From assembly GCA_964534955.1 (NCBI GenBank), contig CAZHRR010000002.1, positions 1 through 64,000 on the forward strand: a stretch of 64,000 nucleotides of DNA, written 5' to 3'. The notes under the pieces are model-generated. The model worked only from the letters and a program-made list of their open reading frames with translations, was not told the origin of the DNA and did not search any database. This stretch comes from UBA2128 sp964534955 (lineage in GTDB: Bacteria > Fidelibacterota > Marinisomatia > Marinisomatales > UBA2128). The position numbers and the translations under genes are program-made. Shown here piece after piece: positions 25,373 to 33,892 of the stretch. Position 1 is the first letter of the stretch. The number at the start of each line of letters is the position of its first letter.

Positions 25373-26919
25373 ACTGGTTGAACGAACATATTCTCACCGT
25401 GCTGATTCTACTGCCTCTGGTGGGTGTGGGACTACTCGTTGCGATACAATCTTTCGGTAACGGTTTAGTCAGGAGAGGAGCGCTATTTATCACATTATTG
25501 GAGTTTCTCCTGTCGCTGATTCTATTCACCGGCTTCAAGGCAACTGCTGCCTTTCAGTTCGAAGAACAGGTTTCGTGGATTCCTGCTTGGGGGGTTAGCT
25601 ACTTTGTCGGTGTGGATGGTATTTCCCTCTTCCTGATTCTGCTTACCACATTCCTCATGCCCATTTCTGTCCTTGCATCATGGAAGTCAGTGGAGAAAAG
25701 TGTCACCGGTTTCATGGTATCGCTATTGGTTATGGAGAGCGCTATGGTAGGTGTTTTTGCATCTCTCGACTTGTTCTTCTTCTACATTTTCTGGGAGGCG
25801 ATGCTGATTCCCATGTACTTCCTCATCGGTGTCTGGGGTTCCGGCAATCGTATTTATGCTGCCATCAAGTTTGTTTTGTTTACAATGGTGGGATCCCTCT
25901 TGATGCTGGTAGGCATTATCTATCTCTACAGTCAAACTTCGGCGCAGCTGGGGGCGGCTTCCCTGGCCTACGAAGACATCAGTCGTCTGATTCTCTCGTC
26001 GGGAACTCAGTATTGGCTCTTCCTGGCTTTCGCCCTCAGCTTCGCCATCAAGATTCCCCTCTTCCCGTTCCACACGTGGCTGCCCGACGCTCACACTGAA
26101 GCGCCTACAGCCGGCTCCATAATTCTGGCCGGGGTTCTGCTGAAGATGGGCGGGTACGGTTTCCTCCGCTTCTGTGTACCGCTCTTCCCGCTGGGAATGG
26201 AGGAGTTTATCCCGCTGATTATTGCTCTGGCGGTTGTGGGAATTATCTACGGAGCCCTCATGGCGCTGGTACAGCCCGACGTGAAGCGGCTGGTTGCATT
26301 TTCCAGTGTAAGTCATCTGGGCTTCGTGGTGCTGGGCATCTTTGCACTCACATCGCGCAGTGTAACCGGCAGCGTCATTCAGATGGTAAACCACGGTTTG
26401 GCTACGGGAGCTCTCTTTTTGTTGGTGGGAATGCTTTATGAGCGACGACATACACGGATGATTACCGATTTCGGCGGACTGGCACGATCACTGCCTCATT
26501 ATTCTGCATTGTTCATGATTGTAGTACTGGCGTCTGTGGGTCTGCCGGGTCTGAACAGCTTCGTAGGAGAATTTCTCATATTGTCCGGTTCGTATGAGCC
26601 TCATCCGGCTGCAGTAGTTATCTCTGCTTTGGGTGTTATCCTGGCAGCGGTCTATCTGCTCTGGATGGTGGAGCGCGTTTTCTTCGGACCATTAGAAGAA
26701 GAAAACAGTGGGCTAAGTGATCTCATCCGTCGTGAGTGGCTGGCTGTCGTTCCCATGATTGTGATGATGGTGTGGCTGGGTGTCTATCCCAAACCGTTCC
26801 TCGACAGGATAGAGCCATCCGTAGATAAACTGGTTAATAAGTACAGAGAAGCAATGGTGGAGTCTGAAATAACTCCAATGGCCTATTTTGAAGATGACTT
26901 CGGGGAGGTACTTGAGTGA
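25369..26919 (+). CDS. nuoM: NADH-quinone oxidoreductase subunit M, cluster 2
   Basis: 516 residues. FFFYIFWEAMLIPMYFLIGVWG (helix 5 Glu), FAIKIPLFPFHTWLPDAHTEAPTAGSIILAGVLLKMGGYGF and KRLVAFSSVSHLGFVVLG are all as in the family. The end overlaps by four bases (GTGA) not with nuoN but with a sodium/proton antiporter-like gene. Confidence 0.96.
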   Translation: MNWLNEHILTVLILLPLVGVGLLVAIQSFGNGLVRRGALFITLLEFLLSLILFTGFKATAAFQFEEQVSWIPAWGVSYFVGVDGISLFLILLTTFLMPISVLASWKSVEKSVTGFMVSLLVMESAMVGVFASLDLFFFYIFWEAMLIPMYFLIGVWGSGNRIYAAIKFVLFTMVGSLLMLVGIIYLYSQTSAQLGAASLAYEDISRLILSSGTQYWLFLAFALSFAIKIPLFPFHTWLPDAHTEAPTAGSIILAGVLLKMGGYGFLRFCVPLFPLGMEEFIPLIIALAVVGIIYGALMALVQPDVKRLVAFSSVSHLGFVVLGIFALTSRSVTGSVIQMVNHGLATGALFLLVGMLYERRHTRMITDFGGLARSLPHYSALFMIVVLASVGLPGLNSFVGEFLILSGSYEPHPAAVVISALGVILAAVYLLWMVERVFFGPLEEENSGLSDLIRREWLAVVPMIVMMVWLGVYPKPFLDRIEPSVDKLVNKYREAMVESEITPMAYFEDDFGEVLE

Positions 26920-28415
26920 AGAGACTGATCCTGGTATTACTGATTATATCCATAGTCCCCGCTCTCAGTTGGGCGGAGGAAGAACATCATGATTCTCAGA
27001 TCGATCAACATGAGCAGTCTTATGTAGAAGAGAATGTGCACCATTCTCCACTTCCCGGAGAAGAATTAGGATTGCCCTGGGCTTTTCCCTTTGCTGGGAT
27101 TCTCCTCTCTATCGCTATTTTCCCTCTGGTAGCACCCCAGTTTTGGCATCACAACTTTGGGAAGGTGTCGACTTTATGGGCATTGGTATTGATTATTCCC
27201 ATGCTGATCGAGTTTGGTTTTGGAATCGTTACTTATGAACTGTTCCACACGATGTTCTTGGAATATTTCCCCTTCATTATTCTGCTGCTGGCTCTCTTTA
27301 CTATTTCCGGCGGGATCCGTCTCACCGGTACCTTGGTCGGGACTCCCATATTGAATACCGGTATTATCTTTGTGGGGACAGTCCTGGCAAGCTGGATGGG
27401 GACAACAGGCGCTGCCATGCTGATGATTCGGCCGCTGTTGAGGGCCAATGCTCAGCGGAAGCACAAGGTTCACGTAATAGTCTTTTTCATCTTCCTTGTG
27501 GCCAATATTGGCGGTTCCCTTACTCCGTTAGGAGACCCGCCCCTTTTTCTTGGTTTTTTAAAAGGGGTCGATTTCTTCTGGACAACCGGCGCCATGTTGG
27601 TCCCAATGATATTTGTGGTAACGCTGCTGATTTTCATTTTCTATTTTCTCGATTCCTATTTCTTCAAGAAAGAGGTAGTTCCTGATCAGATAATCACTCC
27701 CGACGAGAAGAAACTGGGCATTGAGGGTTCATTCAACTTTCTTCTGCTTCTAGGTGTCATCGGTTCAGTACTGCTAAGCGGATTCTGGCGGCCGGGGATT
27801 ACGATACCACTTTATCACCTGATACATAATGGACACACATTCAAACTTGAGATGGAACTGCAAAACCTGGCCAGGGACTTACTATTGCTAACTCTGGCTT
27901 ATGCAAGCTGGAAACTGACGTCAATGAAAATCCGGGAAGACAATGATTTCTCCTGGTTCCCAATCCAAGAAGTGGGCAAGTTGTTTGCCGGTATTTTTGT
28001 CACTATTATCCCTGCCATTGCCATCCTCCGGGCAGGTGAGCAGGGAGCCCTGAAGAGTGTCATCGAATCGGTCTCATCTGGTGGTAACCCAGTCAATTAT
28101 ATGTATTTCTGGGCTACAGGAATTCTCTCCAGTTTCCTCGACAATGCACCAACTTATCTGGTATTCTTCAACACGGCAGGCGGTAATGCTGTAGAGCTTA
28201 TGACAACTCATCACAACACACTGTTGGCCATTTCTGCCGGAGCTGTTTTCATGGGAGCAAATACTTACATCGGCAACGCTCCCAACTTCATGGTGAAGTC
28301 TATCGCCGAGCAGAGCGGAATCAAAATGCCCAGCTTCTTCGGTTTCATGCTGCGTTACTCCATCCCTATCCTGATTCCTATCTTCATTTTGGTATCACTG
28401 ATATTCTTTGCGTGA
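26916..28415 (+). CDS. Na+/H+ antiporter-like protein (ion transporter/NhaD-type superfamily) inside nuo cluster 2
   Basis: 499 residues: a signal-peptide-like start, a short hydrophilic His/Glu-rich segment (about residues 21-50), then about 11-12 membrane helices. Motifs point to the CitM/ArsB/NhaD ion-transporter superfamily: ASWMGTTGAAMLMIRPLL, NIGGSLTPLGDPPLFLGFLKGV and, in the second half, GILSSFLDNAPTYLVFF plus ANTYIGNAPNFMVKSIAE, the paired helix-break Asp/Asn segments of NhaD-like proteins. The GTG start overlaps the nuoM stop, and its own end is 4 bp from the nuoN ATG, so it is firmly part of the operon. Coupling of Na+ and H+ gradients to complex I is inferred from context only; dicarboxylate transport is the alternative. 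Confidence 0.85.
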   Translation: MKRLILVLLIISIVPALSWAEEEHHDSQIDQHEQSYVEENVHHSPLPGEELGLPWAFPFAGILLSIAIFPLVAPQFWHHNFGKVSTLWALVLIIPMLIEFGFGIVTYELFHTMFLEYFPFIILLLALFTISGGIRLTGTLVGTPILNTGIIFVGTVLASWMGTTGAAMLMIRPLLRANAQRKHKVHVIVFFIFLVANIGGSLTPLGDPPLFLGFLKGVDFFWTTGAMLVPMIFVVTLLIFIFYFLDSYFFKKEVVPDQIITPDEKKLGIEGSFNFLLLLGVIGSVLLSGFWRPGITIPLYHLIHNGHTFKLEMELQNLARDLLLLTLAYASWKLTSMKIREDNDFSWFPIQEVGKLFAGIFVTIIPAIAILRAGEQGALKSVIESVSSGGNPVNYMYFWATGILSSFLDNAPTYLVFFNTAGGNAVELMTTHHNTLLAISAGAVFMGANTYIGNAPNFMVKSIAEQSGIKMPSFFGFMLRYSIPILIPIFILVSLIFFA

Positions 28416-28419
28416 GATT

Positions 28420-29865
28420 ATGGACTTCAGTCAATACTTCACATCCGCTGATCTCGCCGGTATCGCTCCGGAAATAATCCTGACGGTAACCGCACTGTTT
28501 GTGCTGACGCTGGAAATGGCGAGACTGAGTCGCCCAGGGATAATGTTGCTCGTAGCGGCAATTGGTATCGTTCTGGCTGGGGGCGCTCTGGTACAGACTG
28601 GAGGTGAAGAACGCGTCCTATTTGGCGGAATGCTGCGGCTTAACCGTTTTTCCGTTTTCCTCGACTTCCTTTATCTGGCAGTGGGATTAGCGACGCTGAT
28701 TCTATCACAAGGATATCTGGAGAAGAAGGGGAGTGAGTCCCGTGGGGAATATCCGGCTCTCATACTTTTCGCCGTTATCGGGATGATGCTCATGACTCAA
28801 GCTAACGACTTGGTGATTGTTTTCCTTGGACTGGAGCTTCTTTCCCTGTCGCTCTATGTGCTGGTGGGCTTCCTGCGGCACAATCTCTACAGCAACGAGT
28901 CCGGGTTGAAGTACCTCCTGCTGGGCGCTTTCGCCACCGGATTCTTCCTCTTTGGCGCCGCCTTGACCTACGGAGCTACGGGGACAACGAACTTTGATGG
29001 AATTGCCTCGGCTATCAGTTCGGGAGCTATTCTATCCGATGTATTTCTCTCCCTTGGAATTGGCTTACTGCTCATCGGATTTGCCTTTAAGGTAGCTCTA
29101 GCGCCGTTCCACATGTGGTCGCCGGATGTATATCAGGGAGCACCCACAACGGTGACAGCATTTCTCTGCACAGCGCCCAAGGCGGCCGGCTTCGGAGCCC
29201 TGCTAAAGGTTTTTATGACGGCTTTCCCTGAGCTTCATGACGAATGGCAGATTCTACTCTGGATCTTGGCCGCACTGACCATGACTGTAGGTAACATCTC
29301 TGCACTGGTTCAGTCCAATGTGAAACGGATGTTAGCCTTTTCCAGTATCTCCCACGCCGGATATTTAGCAATGGGAGTGCTGGTGCTGGACAGCATCAGC
29401 GTGAGAGCAATACTCTTTTATCTGGCGATTTATTCCGCCATGAACCTGGGTGCCTTTGCTATCATTGCCGTGGCAGAGAGGGAGGAACAGGGTGTAGCAT
29501 TCGAGGACTACCGGGGACTTGCCTCCAGGCACCCGTGGCTCTCAGCAGCTATGGCTCTCTTCATGATCTCGCTGGCAGGTTTTCCGCCTACGGCCGGGTT
29601 CGCCGCCAAGTACGGACTCTTTTCCGCTGTAGTGGCGAAAGGATACATCTGGCTGGTAATCATTGCTGTACTTAATACGTTGGTTTCGGTCTATTACTAT
29701 CTAAGGCTGACGGTGAATATGTACATGCGGGAGGAGGTAGAAGTCTTGCGTCCAGCTACCGGTATTTTAACTGTGGGACTAATTGTACTTCTGGTTGCGG
29801 TGGTACTCCTGTTTGGGATTGTACCTGGATTTCTTCTTGACTTTACTGTGATAGCAGCGATTTAA
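28420..29865 (+). CDS. nuoN: NADH-quinone oxidoreductase subunit N, cluster 2
   Basis: 481 residues from the ATG at 28420; a TTG at 28408 overlapping the antiporter stop is a less likely start. VFLGLELLSLSLYVLVGFLR (helix 5 Glu), KVALAPFHMWSPDVYQGAPTTVTAFLCTAPKAAGF and SISHAGYLAMG are conserved. Last gene of cluster 2; the asnB attenuator region begins right behind its stop codon. Confidence 0.95.
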   Translation: MDFSQYFTSADLAGIAPEIILTVTALFVLTLEMARLSRPGIMLLVAAIGIVLAGGALVQTGGEERVLFGGMLRLNRFSVFLDFLYLAVGLATLILSQGYLEKKGSESRGEYPALILFAVIGMMLMTQANDLVIVFLGLELLSLSLYVLVGFLRHNLYSNESGLKYLLLGAFATGFFLFGAALTYGATGTTNFDGIASAISSGAILSDVFLSLGIGLLLIGFAFKVALAPFHMWSPDVYQGAPTTVTAFLCTAPKAAGFGALLKVFMTAFPELHDEWQILLWILAALTMTVGNISALVQSNVKRMLAFSSISHAGYLAMGVLVLDSISVRAILFYLAIYSAMNLGAFAIIAVAEREEQGVAFEDYRGLASRHPWLSAAMALFMISLAGFPPTAGFAAKYGLFSAVVAKGYIWLVIIAVLNTLVSVYYYLRLTVNMYMREEVEVLRPATGILTVGLIVLLVAVVLLFGIVPGFLLDFTVIAAI

Positions 29866-29882
29866 GCTGGTGGAAAATTTGT

Positions 29883-29910
29883 TTGCATCTGAACAATTCT
29901 AACATAAAAT
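29883..29910 (+). promoter_or_regulatory. Candidate promoter for the asnB leader
   Basis: TTGCAT (29883-29888), 16-bp spacer, TAAAAT (29905-29910), directly after nuoN. It would start transcription only a few bases before the leader ATG at 29921, giving a nearly leaderless transcript; a weaker alternative -10 is TAACAT at 29900-29905. The organism's promoter consensus is unknown, so this is tentative. Confidence 0.35.
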
Positions 29911-29920
29911 TGGGACCGAA

Positions 29921-29998
29921 ATGTCAATGATATTCTACACAGCAACCCTGAATAATAACAATAACGCCAATAATTTTGGCGTGGGGGAACCTGTGTAG
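29921..29998 (+). CDS. Asn-rich leader peptide of asnB attenuator
   Basis: A 25-codon open frame (ATG at 29921, second in-frame ATG at 29927, TAG at 29996-29998). Its codons 11-18 are AAT AAT AAC AAT AAC GCC AAT AAT: seven Asn codons out of eight, both synonymous codons used. It ends 89 bases before asnB, with an intrinsic terminator in between. By analogy with the trp, his, leu and thr leader peptides, its job would be to stall ribosomes when Asn-tRNA is scarce. A weak TGGGA lies upstream of the ATG. It has no similarity to a functional protein and is not expected to act in trans. Confidence 0.8.
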   Translation: MSMIFYTATLNNNNNANNFGVGEPV

Positions 29999-30055
29999 AA
30001 CCATAACACAACCATTAAAAAGCCCCCACTGGCGAAAGTCATGGGGGCTTTTTTT
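29933..30055 (+). promoter_or_regulatory. Transcription attenuator of asnB
   Basis: Three mutually exclusive pairings can be read directly. First, ACGCCAA (29964-29970, within the Asn codons) with TTGGCGT (29976-29982). Second, GTGGGGG (29981-29987) with CCCCCAC (30023-30029), an antiterminator. Third, the terminator AAGCCCCCA (30020-30028) with TGGGGGCTT (30042-30050). In addition TTCTACACAG (29933-29942) pairs perfectly with CTGTGTAGAA (29991-30000). A ribosome stalled on the Asn codons would free TTGGCGTGGGGG to form the antiterminator; a ribosome reaching the stop codon would cover it and let the terminator form. This matches classical amino-acid attenuation and fits the downstream asparagine synthetase. 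Confidence 0.8.
30017..30055 (+). terminator. Intrinsic terminator before asnB
   Basis: Stem AAAAAGCCCCCA/TGGGGGCTTTTT (12 bp counting the A-U extension), 13-nt loop, then a seven-T tract ending at 30055. It lies 32 bases before the asnB ATG. It could end the nuo transcript as well, but its position after the leader peptide suggests a regulated terminator. Confidence 0.9.
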
Positions 30056-30087
30056 GTAGGTAAACATGAAGAGGAGACAAAAATAAA

Positions 30088-31677
30088 ATGTGCGGAATAT
30101 TTGCCTATCTCGGAGGAAATCTGTCGTGGAAAGAGCTTAGAGATCATGCCTATAAAATCAAATACAGGGGGCCTGAAAACACTCACATAGCAGAACTTAA
30201 TAATAACGCTATTTTTGCATTTCACAGGCTCGCTATCATGGGAGTTTCCGAAACAGGAGACCAGCCCATGCAGCATCCTCAAGATCCATCATTGACACTG
30301 ATTTGTAACGGTGAGATCTACAATTATTTGGAACTGGCTGATAAATTTGGCTTCATACTGGAGACAGGTTCTGATTGTGAGATCATTCTCTTTCTCTATA
30401 AAAAATTCGGAATTGAACAAACGGTGAGAGAGTTGGATGGTGTATTCATGTTTGTCCTCTATGATGATATTTCGAAAACCTTTTATGCTGGCCGCGATCC
30501 CATGGGTGTTCGCCCAGGGTTCATAGGTAATAAGGGAGAGGAATTATTTATTACCTCAGAAGCTAAGCCTATGGTTGGGGTTTGTGATTCAATACAACCT
30601 TTTCCTCCTGGATGCTGGTGGAGCTCCCAAGAGCGGGATTCTTTCCATCGTTATTTTCATTACAGTAATGATGGAACTGCTATTGGAACAGAAGATGAAA
30701 TTTGCGATCGTATTTGTGAGTTATTATCAAGTGCGGTAGAAAAACGAATGATGGCAGAACGGGAGATTAGCTGTCTTTTATCCGGTGGACTGGACTCCAG
30801 CCTGATTACAGCGCTGGTTGCTCGGCATAGTAATGGTAATACCCTTAAAACCTATTCTATTGGAATGCCCGGTAGCATTGATCTGGAATATGCCCAGAGG
30901 GCTGCAGATTATATTGGGACAATTCATCATCATATCGAGGTGACAGAGGAGGATTTCCTAGAGGCAATTGAAACGGTGATTTACAATATTGAGTCCTACG
31001 ATACAACAACTGTTCGAGCCAGTGTGGGGAACTATCTTGTCTCCAGGTTCATCCGTGAAAATTCCGACTGTAAGGTGGTTTTCAACGGTGACGGCAGTGA
31101 TGAGGTCTGTTGTGGGTATGTGTATCTGAAGAATGCCCCGTCGGCAGATGCATTGCAGCAGGAGAGTGAACGGCTGGTGAAGGAATTATATCTGTTTGAC
31201 GTTCTTCGTTCTGATCGCAGTATCAGCTCCAACGGACTGGAGGCCCGCACGCCGTTCCTGGACAAAGCATTCGTTAAATACTATCTCTCCATCCCTGCGA
31301 AATTGAAAATGTTCGACGGAGAAAAACGACTAGAGAAGCATCTCTTGCGTAAGGCCTTTGATAGGCAGGATTTACTTCCACATGATATACTCTGGCGGCG
31401 TAAATGTGCCTTTTCTGATGGGGTCAGCAGTGCAAGTAAATCGTGGCACAGGATAATCCAGAATTATGTGGACACTATTATTTCCGATGAGGAATTCATC
31501 AGGGAATCGGTAAAGATCAACCATTGTAGGCCTGTTCTGAAGGAGAGTTATTTTTACCGTAAAGTCTATCAGCAGTTTTTCGGTGAGCATGATGAGCTTA
31601 TTCCGCATTATTGGCTTCCGAAATGGACCGATACAGTTGATCCGTCTGCCCGGGAGCTGGCGGGTTATAAGGAATAA
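30088..31677 (+). CDS. asnB: Asparagine synthetase, glutamine-hydrolysing
   Basis: Makes asparagine from aspartate, ATP and glutamine in the cytosol. 529 residues: an N-terminal glutaminase domain starting Met-Cys2-Gly-Ile (Cys2 is the nucleophile after Met removal), with YRGPEN, CNGEIYN and TGSDCEI. The C-terminal synthetase domain has the ATP PP-loop SGGLDSS (residues 232-238), NGDGSDEVCCGY and LEARTPFLD. Slightly shorter than E. coli AsnB (554). GAGGAG lies 13 bases before the ATG. It is a single gene behind the Asn attenuator, so end-product control is likely through charged Asn-tRNA. Confidence 0.95.
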   Translation: MCGIFAYLGGNLSWKELRDHAYKIKYRGPENTHIAELNNNAIFAFHRLAIMGVSETGDQPMQHPQDPSLTLICNGEIYNYLELADKFGFILETGSDCEIILFLYKKFGIEQTVRELDGVFMFVLYDDISKTFYAGRDPMGVRPGFIGNKGEELFITSEAKPMVGVCDSIQPFPPGCWWSSQERDSFHRYFHYSNDGTAIGTEDEICDRICELLSSAVEKRMMAEREISCLLSGGLDSSLITALVARHSNGNTLKTYSIGMPGSIDLEYAQRAADYIGTIHHHIEVTEEDFLEAIETVIYNIESYDTTTVRASVGNYLVSRFIRENSDCKVVFNGDGSDEVCCGYVYLKNAPSADALQQESERLVKELYLFDVLRSDRSISSNGLEARTPFLDKAFVKYYLSIPAKLKMFDGEKRLEKHLLRKAFDRQDLLPHDILWRRKCAFSDGVSSASKSWHRIIQNYVDTIISDEEFIRESVKINHCRPVLKESYFYRKVYQQFFGEHDELIPHYWLPKWTDTVDPSARELAGYKE

Positions 31678-31778
31678 ATTGCCCTACTCGATATTATTAG
31701 AGGATAAAACTGTATTCACCTTTATTGTACCTTCACTTTTCCATGGCACATAATCTCCCATCTGACTAAACTTAGCGC

Positions 31779-32321
31779 ATGCGAATTACGAAGGTATATA
31801 CAAAGACTGGCGACGATGGTACCACCTCTCTGGCTAACGGAGAGCGCTTGCCGAAAGACCATCCCCGGATGGCTGTTCTCGGTTCCCTGGATGAGACCAA
31901 TTCTGCTCTTGGAGTGGTTTTGGCAGAGGGAATTTGTGCAGAAATCGAATCTACTCTGCATAAAGTACAGCATACCCTTTTTAACATAGGCGCCGAGTTG
32001 GCCACTCCTGACAGAAAGCTGGGGTTGGTCTCAGAAGACGATGTAATGTTTCTGGAGTCCGCTATTGATGAGTTGAATGAGTCCCTGCCACCGCTGGAGG
32101 AGTTCATCCTTCCTGGTGGTTCGAAAGCAGCAGATCTTTTGAATCATGCCCGGACCGTTTGCCGGCGGGCGGAGCGGGATCTGGTTACCCTCAATAGGAC
32201 AGAAAATGTGTCTGAACTTCATCTGAAACTCATTAACCGACTCTCTGATTTTCTTTTCGTCGCGACTCGCTTCCAGAATCAGAAGGACGGCGGCGAAGAA
32301 AAACAGTGGAAGAATTCTTAA
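31779..32321 (+). CDS. Cob(I)alamin adenosyltransferase, PduO type
   Basis: Transfers the adenosyl group of ATP to cob(I)alamin, giving adenosylcobalamin. 180 residues, helical-bundle PduO/CobO2 family: the N-terminal ATP loop VYTKTGDDGTTSLANGERLPK, then LGSLDETNSALG, and C-terminal RTVCRRAERDLVTL and LNRLSDFLFVATRFQN. Length is normal. Stands alone after asnB without other cobalamin genes in the window, which suggests a salvage or repair role. No strong Shine-Dalgarno. Confidence 0.93.
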   Translation: MRITKVYTKTGDDGTTSLANGERLPKDHPRMAVLGSLDETNSALGVVLAEGICAEIESTLHKVQHTLFNIGAELATPDRKLGLVSEDDVMFLESAIDELNESLPPLEEFILPGGSKAADLLNHARTVCRRAERDLVTLNRTENVSELHLKLINRLSDFLFVATRFQNQKDGGEEKQWKNS

Positions 32322-32577
32322 TGCGGAATGCACCTTGCCTGCCACTATCGTGACGGTCAGGCAGGGATTTCGAATTTCCCTCCAGAGACCCTTTGGATCA
32401 CAGGGTGCTGTTAGCAGGACGCTGTGCGCTCACGAAACCCATTAACCAACCTGTCCTTCGTAATACAATGTAGAAGGACCACCGCTCCACCAGTTATTTA
32501 TCCATCGTAATGACGGCAGGAATGTAGATGGACCGTTCTTCTGCTCACCAATCTACCAATAAACACTCACCAAATTA
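32322..32577. other. Intergenic region with GC-rich hairpin
   Basis: Starts with an imperfect hairpin (about 32333-32366, CCTTGCCTGCC pairing with GGTCAGGCAGGG around a 12-nt loop). It belongs to the TGCC-GTCAGGC repeat type also seen at 17199-17217. No U-tract follows. The rest shows no gene. Confidence 0.5.
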
Positions 32578-33411
32578 ATGACTCCCAAATCTTACTTCGG
32601 ACCCTTCCCTGCACCTCAGCAGCACGGTGCATGGGCTATGTTCCTGATACCAGCAGCAATGGCGGCCTGGGTTGTGGGGGAGTGGCGATGGTCATCCCTG
32701 TTCCTCATACTCTCTTTCATACTCATATTCCTGTCGCACCGGCCGGCAGTCCGCTTCATGCGACGGAAGAAGTTCCGCCAAGTCATAGAGTGGCAGAGTC
32801 TGAACTGGGCGCTGCTTTTAGCGGGATCGGGTGCCACTATCGCCGGTTATCTCTTTCTTTCTGCCCATCAATGGAGCGCAATGATCCTTGGCGGGATTGC
32901 GGCTGTGACTATGCTGTTTCATCTGCGGCTGACGCTCAACCGAGAGCATATGTCAGTTCCGGGGGAGATCATAGGTGTGGCCGGACTGACAGCATCAGCT
33001 CCCGTGCTCTATCTCTTTCAGCATGGCTCTCTGGATGCTCAGGGATGGGTGCTATGGATGGTGAATTTTCTCTACTTCACAGGTTCCATATTCTACATCA
33101 AACTGAAGGTTCGCCATCAACCCAGGTATGAAGAGCCCGATGTCGTTGGTAAGTTGCAGGCAGGTCTTCCGGCCCTGACTTATTCCATCCTTGTAGTAAT
33201 ATACCTGCTGGTGATTACCGCCATTCGCGGCTATTCTTGGTATTTCCTTATGGCTTATTTACCATCGGTAGCGAAAGTATTGACTGGAATTTTCCGGTGG
33301 CAGTCGAAGGCAAAACTGAAGGTATCTCGATATGGATTTGTGGAACTTGCCCATGCTATCATCTTTGGAATTTTCACAATTCTAGGGTTTGAAAATACAA
33401 TACGTAGATGA
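32578..33411 (+). CDS. YwiC-like integral membrane protein
   Basis: 277 residues with about eight hydrophobic helices. The N-terminal PQQHGAWAMFLIPAAMA is the hallmark of the YwiC-like family (P-x-x-HGAW); the following FLSHRPAVRFMRRKK loop and RLTLNREHMSVPGEIIGVAGL also fit. The family's function is not established; its topology recalls UbiA-type proteins but the Asp-rich prenyl-binding motifs are not seen. No operon partner: it is flanked by repeat-rich gaps on both sides. Confidence 0.8.
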   Translation: MTPKSYFGPFPAPQQHGAWAMFLIPAAMAAWVVGEWRWSSLFLILSFILIFLSHRPAVRFMRRKKFRQVIEWQSLNWALLLAGSGATIAGYLFLSAHQWSAMILGGIAAVTMLFHLRLTLNREHMSVPGEIIGVAGLTASAPVLYLFQHGSLDAQGWVLWMVNFLYFTGSIFYIKLKVRHQPRYEEPDVVGKLQAGLPALTYSILVVIYLLVITAIRGYSWYFLMAYLPSVAKVLTGIFRWQSKAKLKVSRYGFVELAHAIIFGIFTILGFENTIRR

Positions 33412-33415
33412 ATTG

Positions 33416-33892
33416 CACGAAAACCTTGGAACTTTGTATGAAAAACCTGACAGGTGGACTTGCTCCTGTCAGATTGAAAGAACTTCTTTCGCCATTTTCT
33501 TTGGCGCAAAGAAAACGGCTGCTCCAAAGGAGCTCCTACGGAGCAAAAGAAACAGCCGCCCGCCTGTCCGCCCGTCCAAGCCGTTCGGACGGGAATGACG
33601 TAGTCGGGCAGGCTGTGAGAAAATTCAACGGTTTTTCGACATCTTTCGGGAATAAATTAAACTCACCTCCTATCGTCGGTTCAGACAGTAATTTATTCTG
33701 ATCCTCAAGATACCATAAACCTAGTGTCGAATTTTCTCAAGGCGGCGAAATACAAAAAACAATATATCAAAACCGTCTACCCGTCCGTAATGAATTTATC
33801 ACTCATCTATCTGTCGTAGCGACAGCGCAGACAGATAGTGTGCTTGATAATCGTAGAGTAAAAGAAGATTACACGAAAACCTTGGAACTTTG
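33416..33892. repeat. 21-bp direct repeat bracketing the intergenic block
   Basis: The same 21 bases (starting CACGAAAACC, ending GGAACTTTG) occur at 33416-33436, four bases after the YwiC stop codon, and at 33872-33892. The 435 bases between are almost entirely inverted-repeat sequence. This is compatible with an insertion or a recombination-prone duplication. Confidence 0.7.
33561..33612. repeat. 52-bp GC-rich palindromic repeat, copy 2
   Basis: Matches 3146-3197 at 50 of 52 positions. Same strand, same nested hairpins (CCCGTCC/GGACGGG inside CCTGTCCG/CGGGCAGG). Confidence 0.75.

Noticed and set aside
25723..26451. 242-residue minus-strand ORF opposite nuoM of cluster 2
   Set aside because: Antisense shadow of a strongly conserved gene; its composition (Gln/His/Glu-rich) reflects reversed hydrophobic codons.
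26479..26496. Sigma-54-like site (CTGGCACGATCACTGCC) inside nuoM
   Set aside because: It matches GG-N10-GC, but lies mid-gene with no downstream start and the codons are those of a conserved protein.
33408..33701. 97-residue ORF after the YwiC-like gene
   Set aside because: Entirely composed of dispersed hairpin repeats; it shares the PVRPSKPFGRE-type translation with 3115-3360 only because the 52-bp palindrome is shared.
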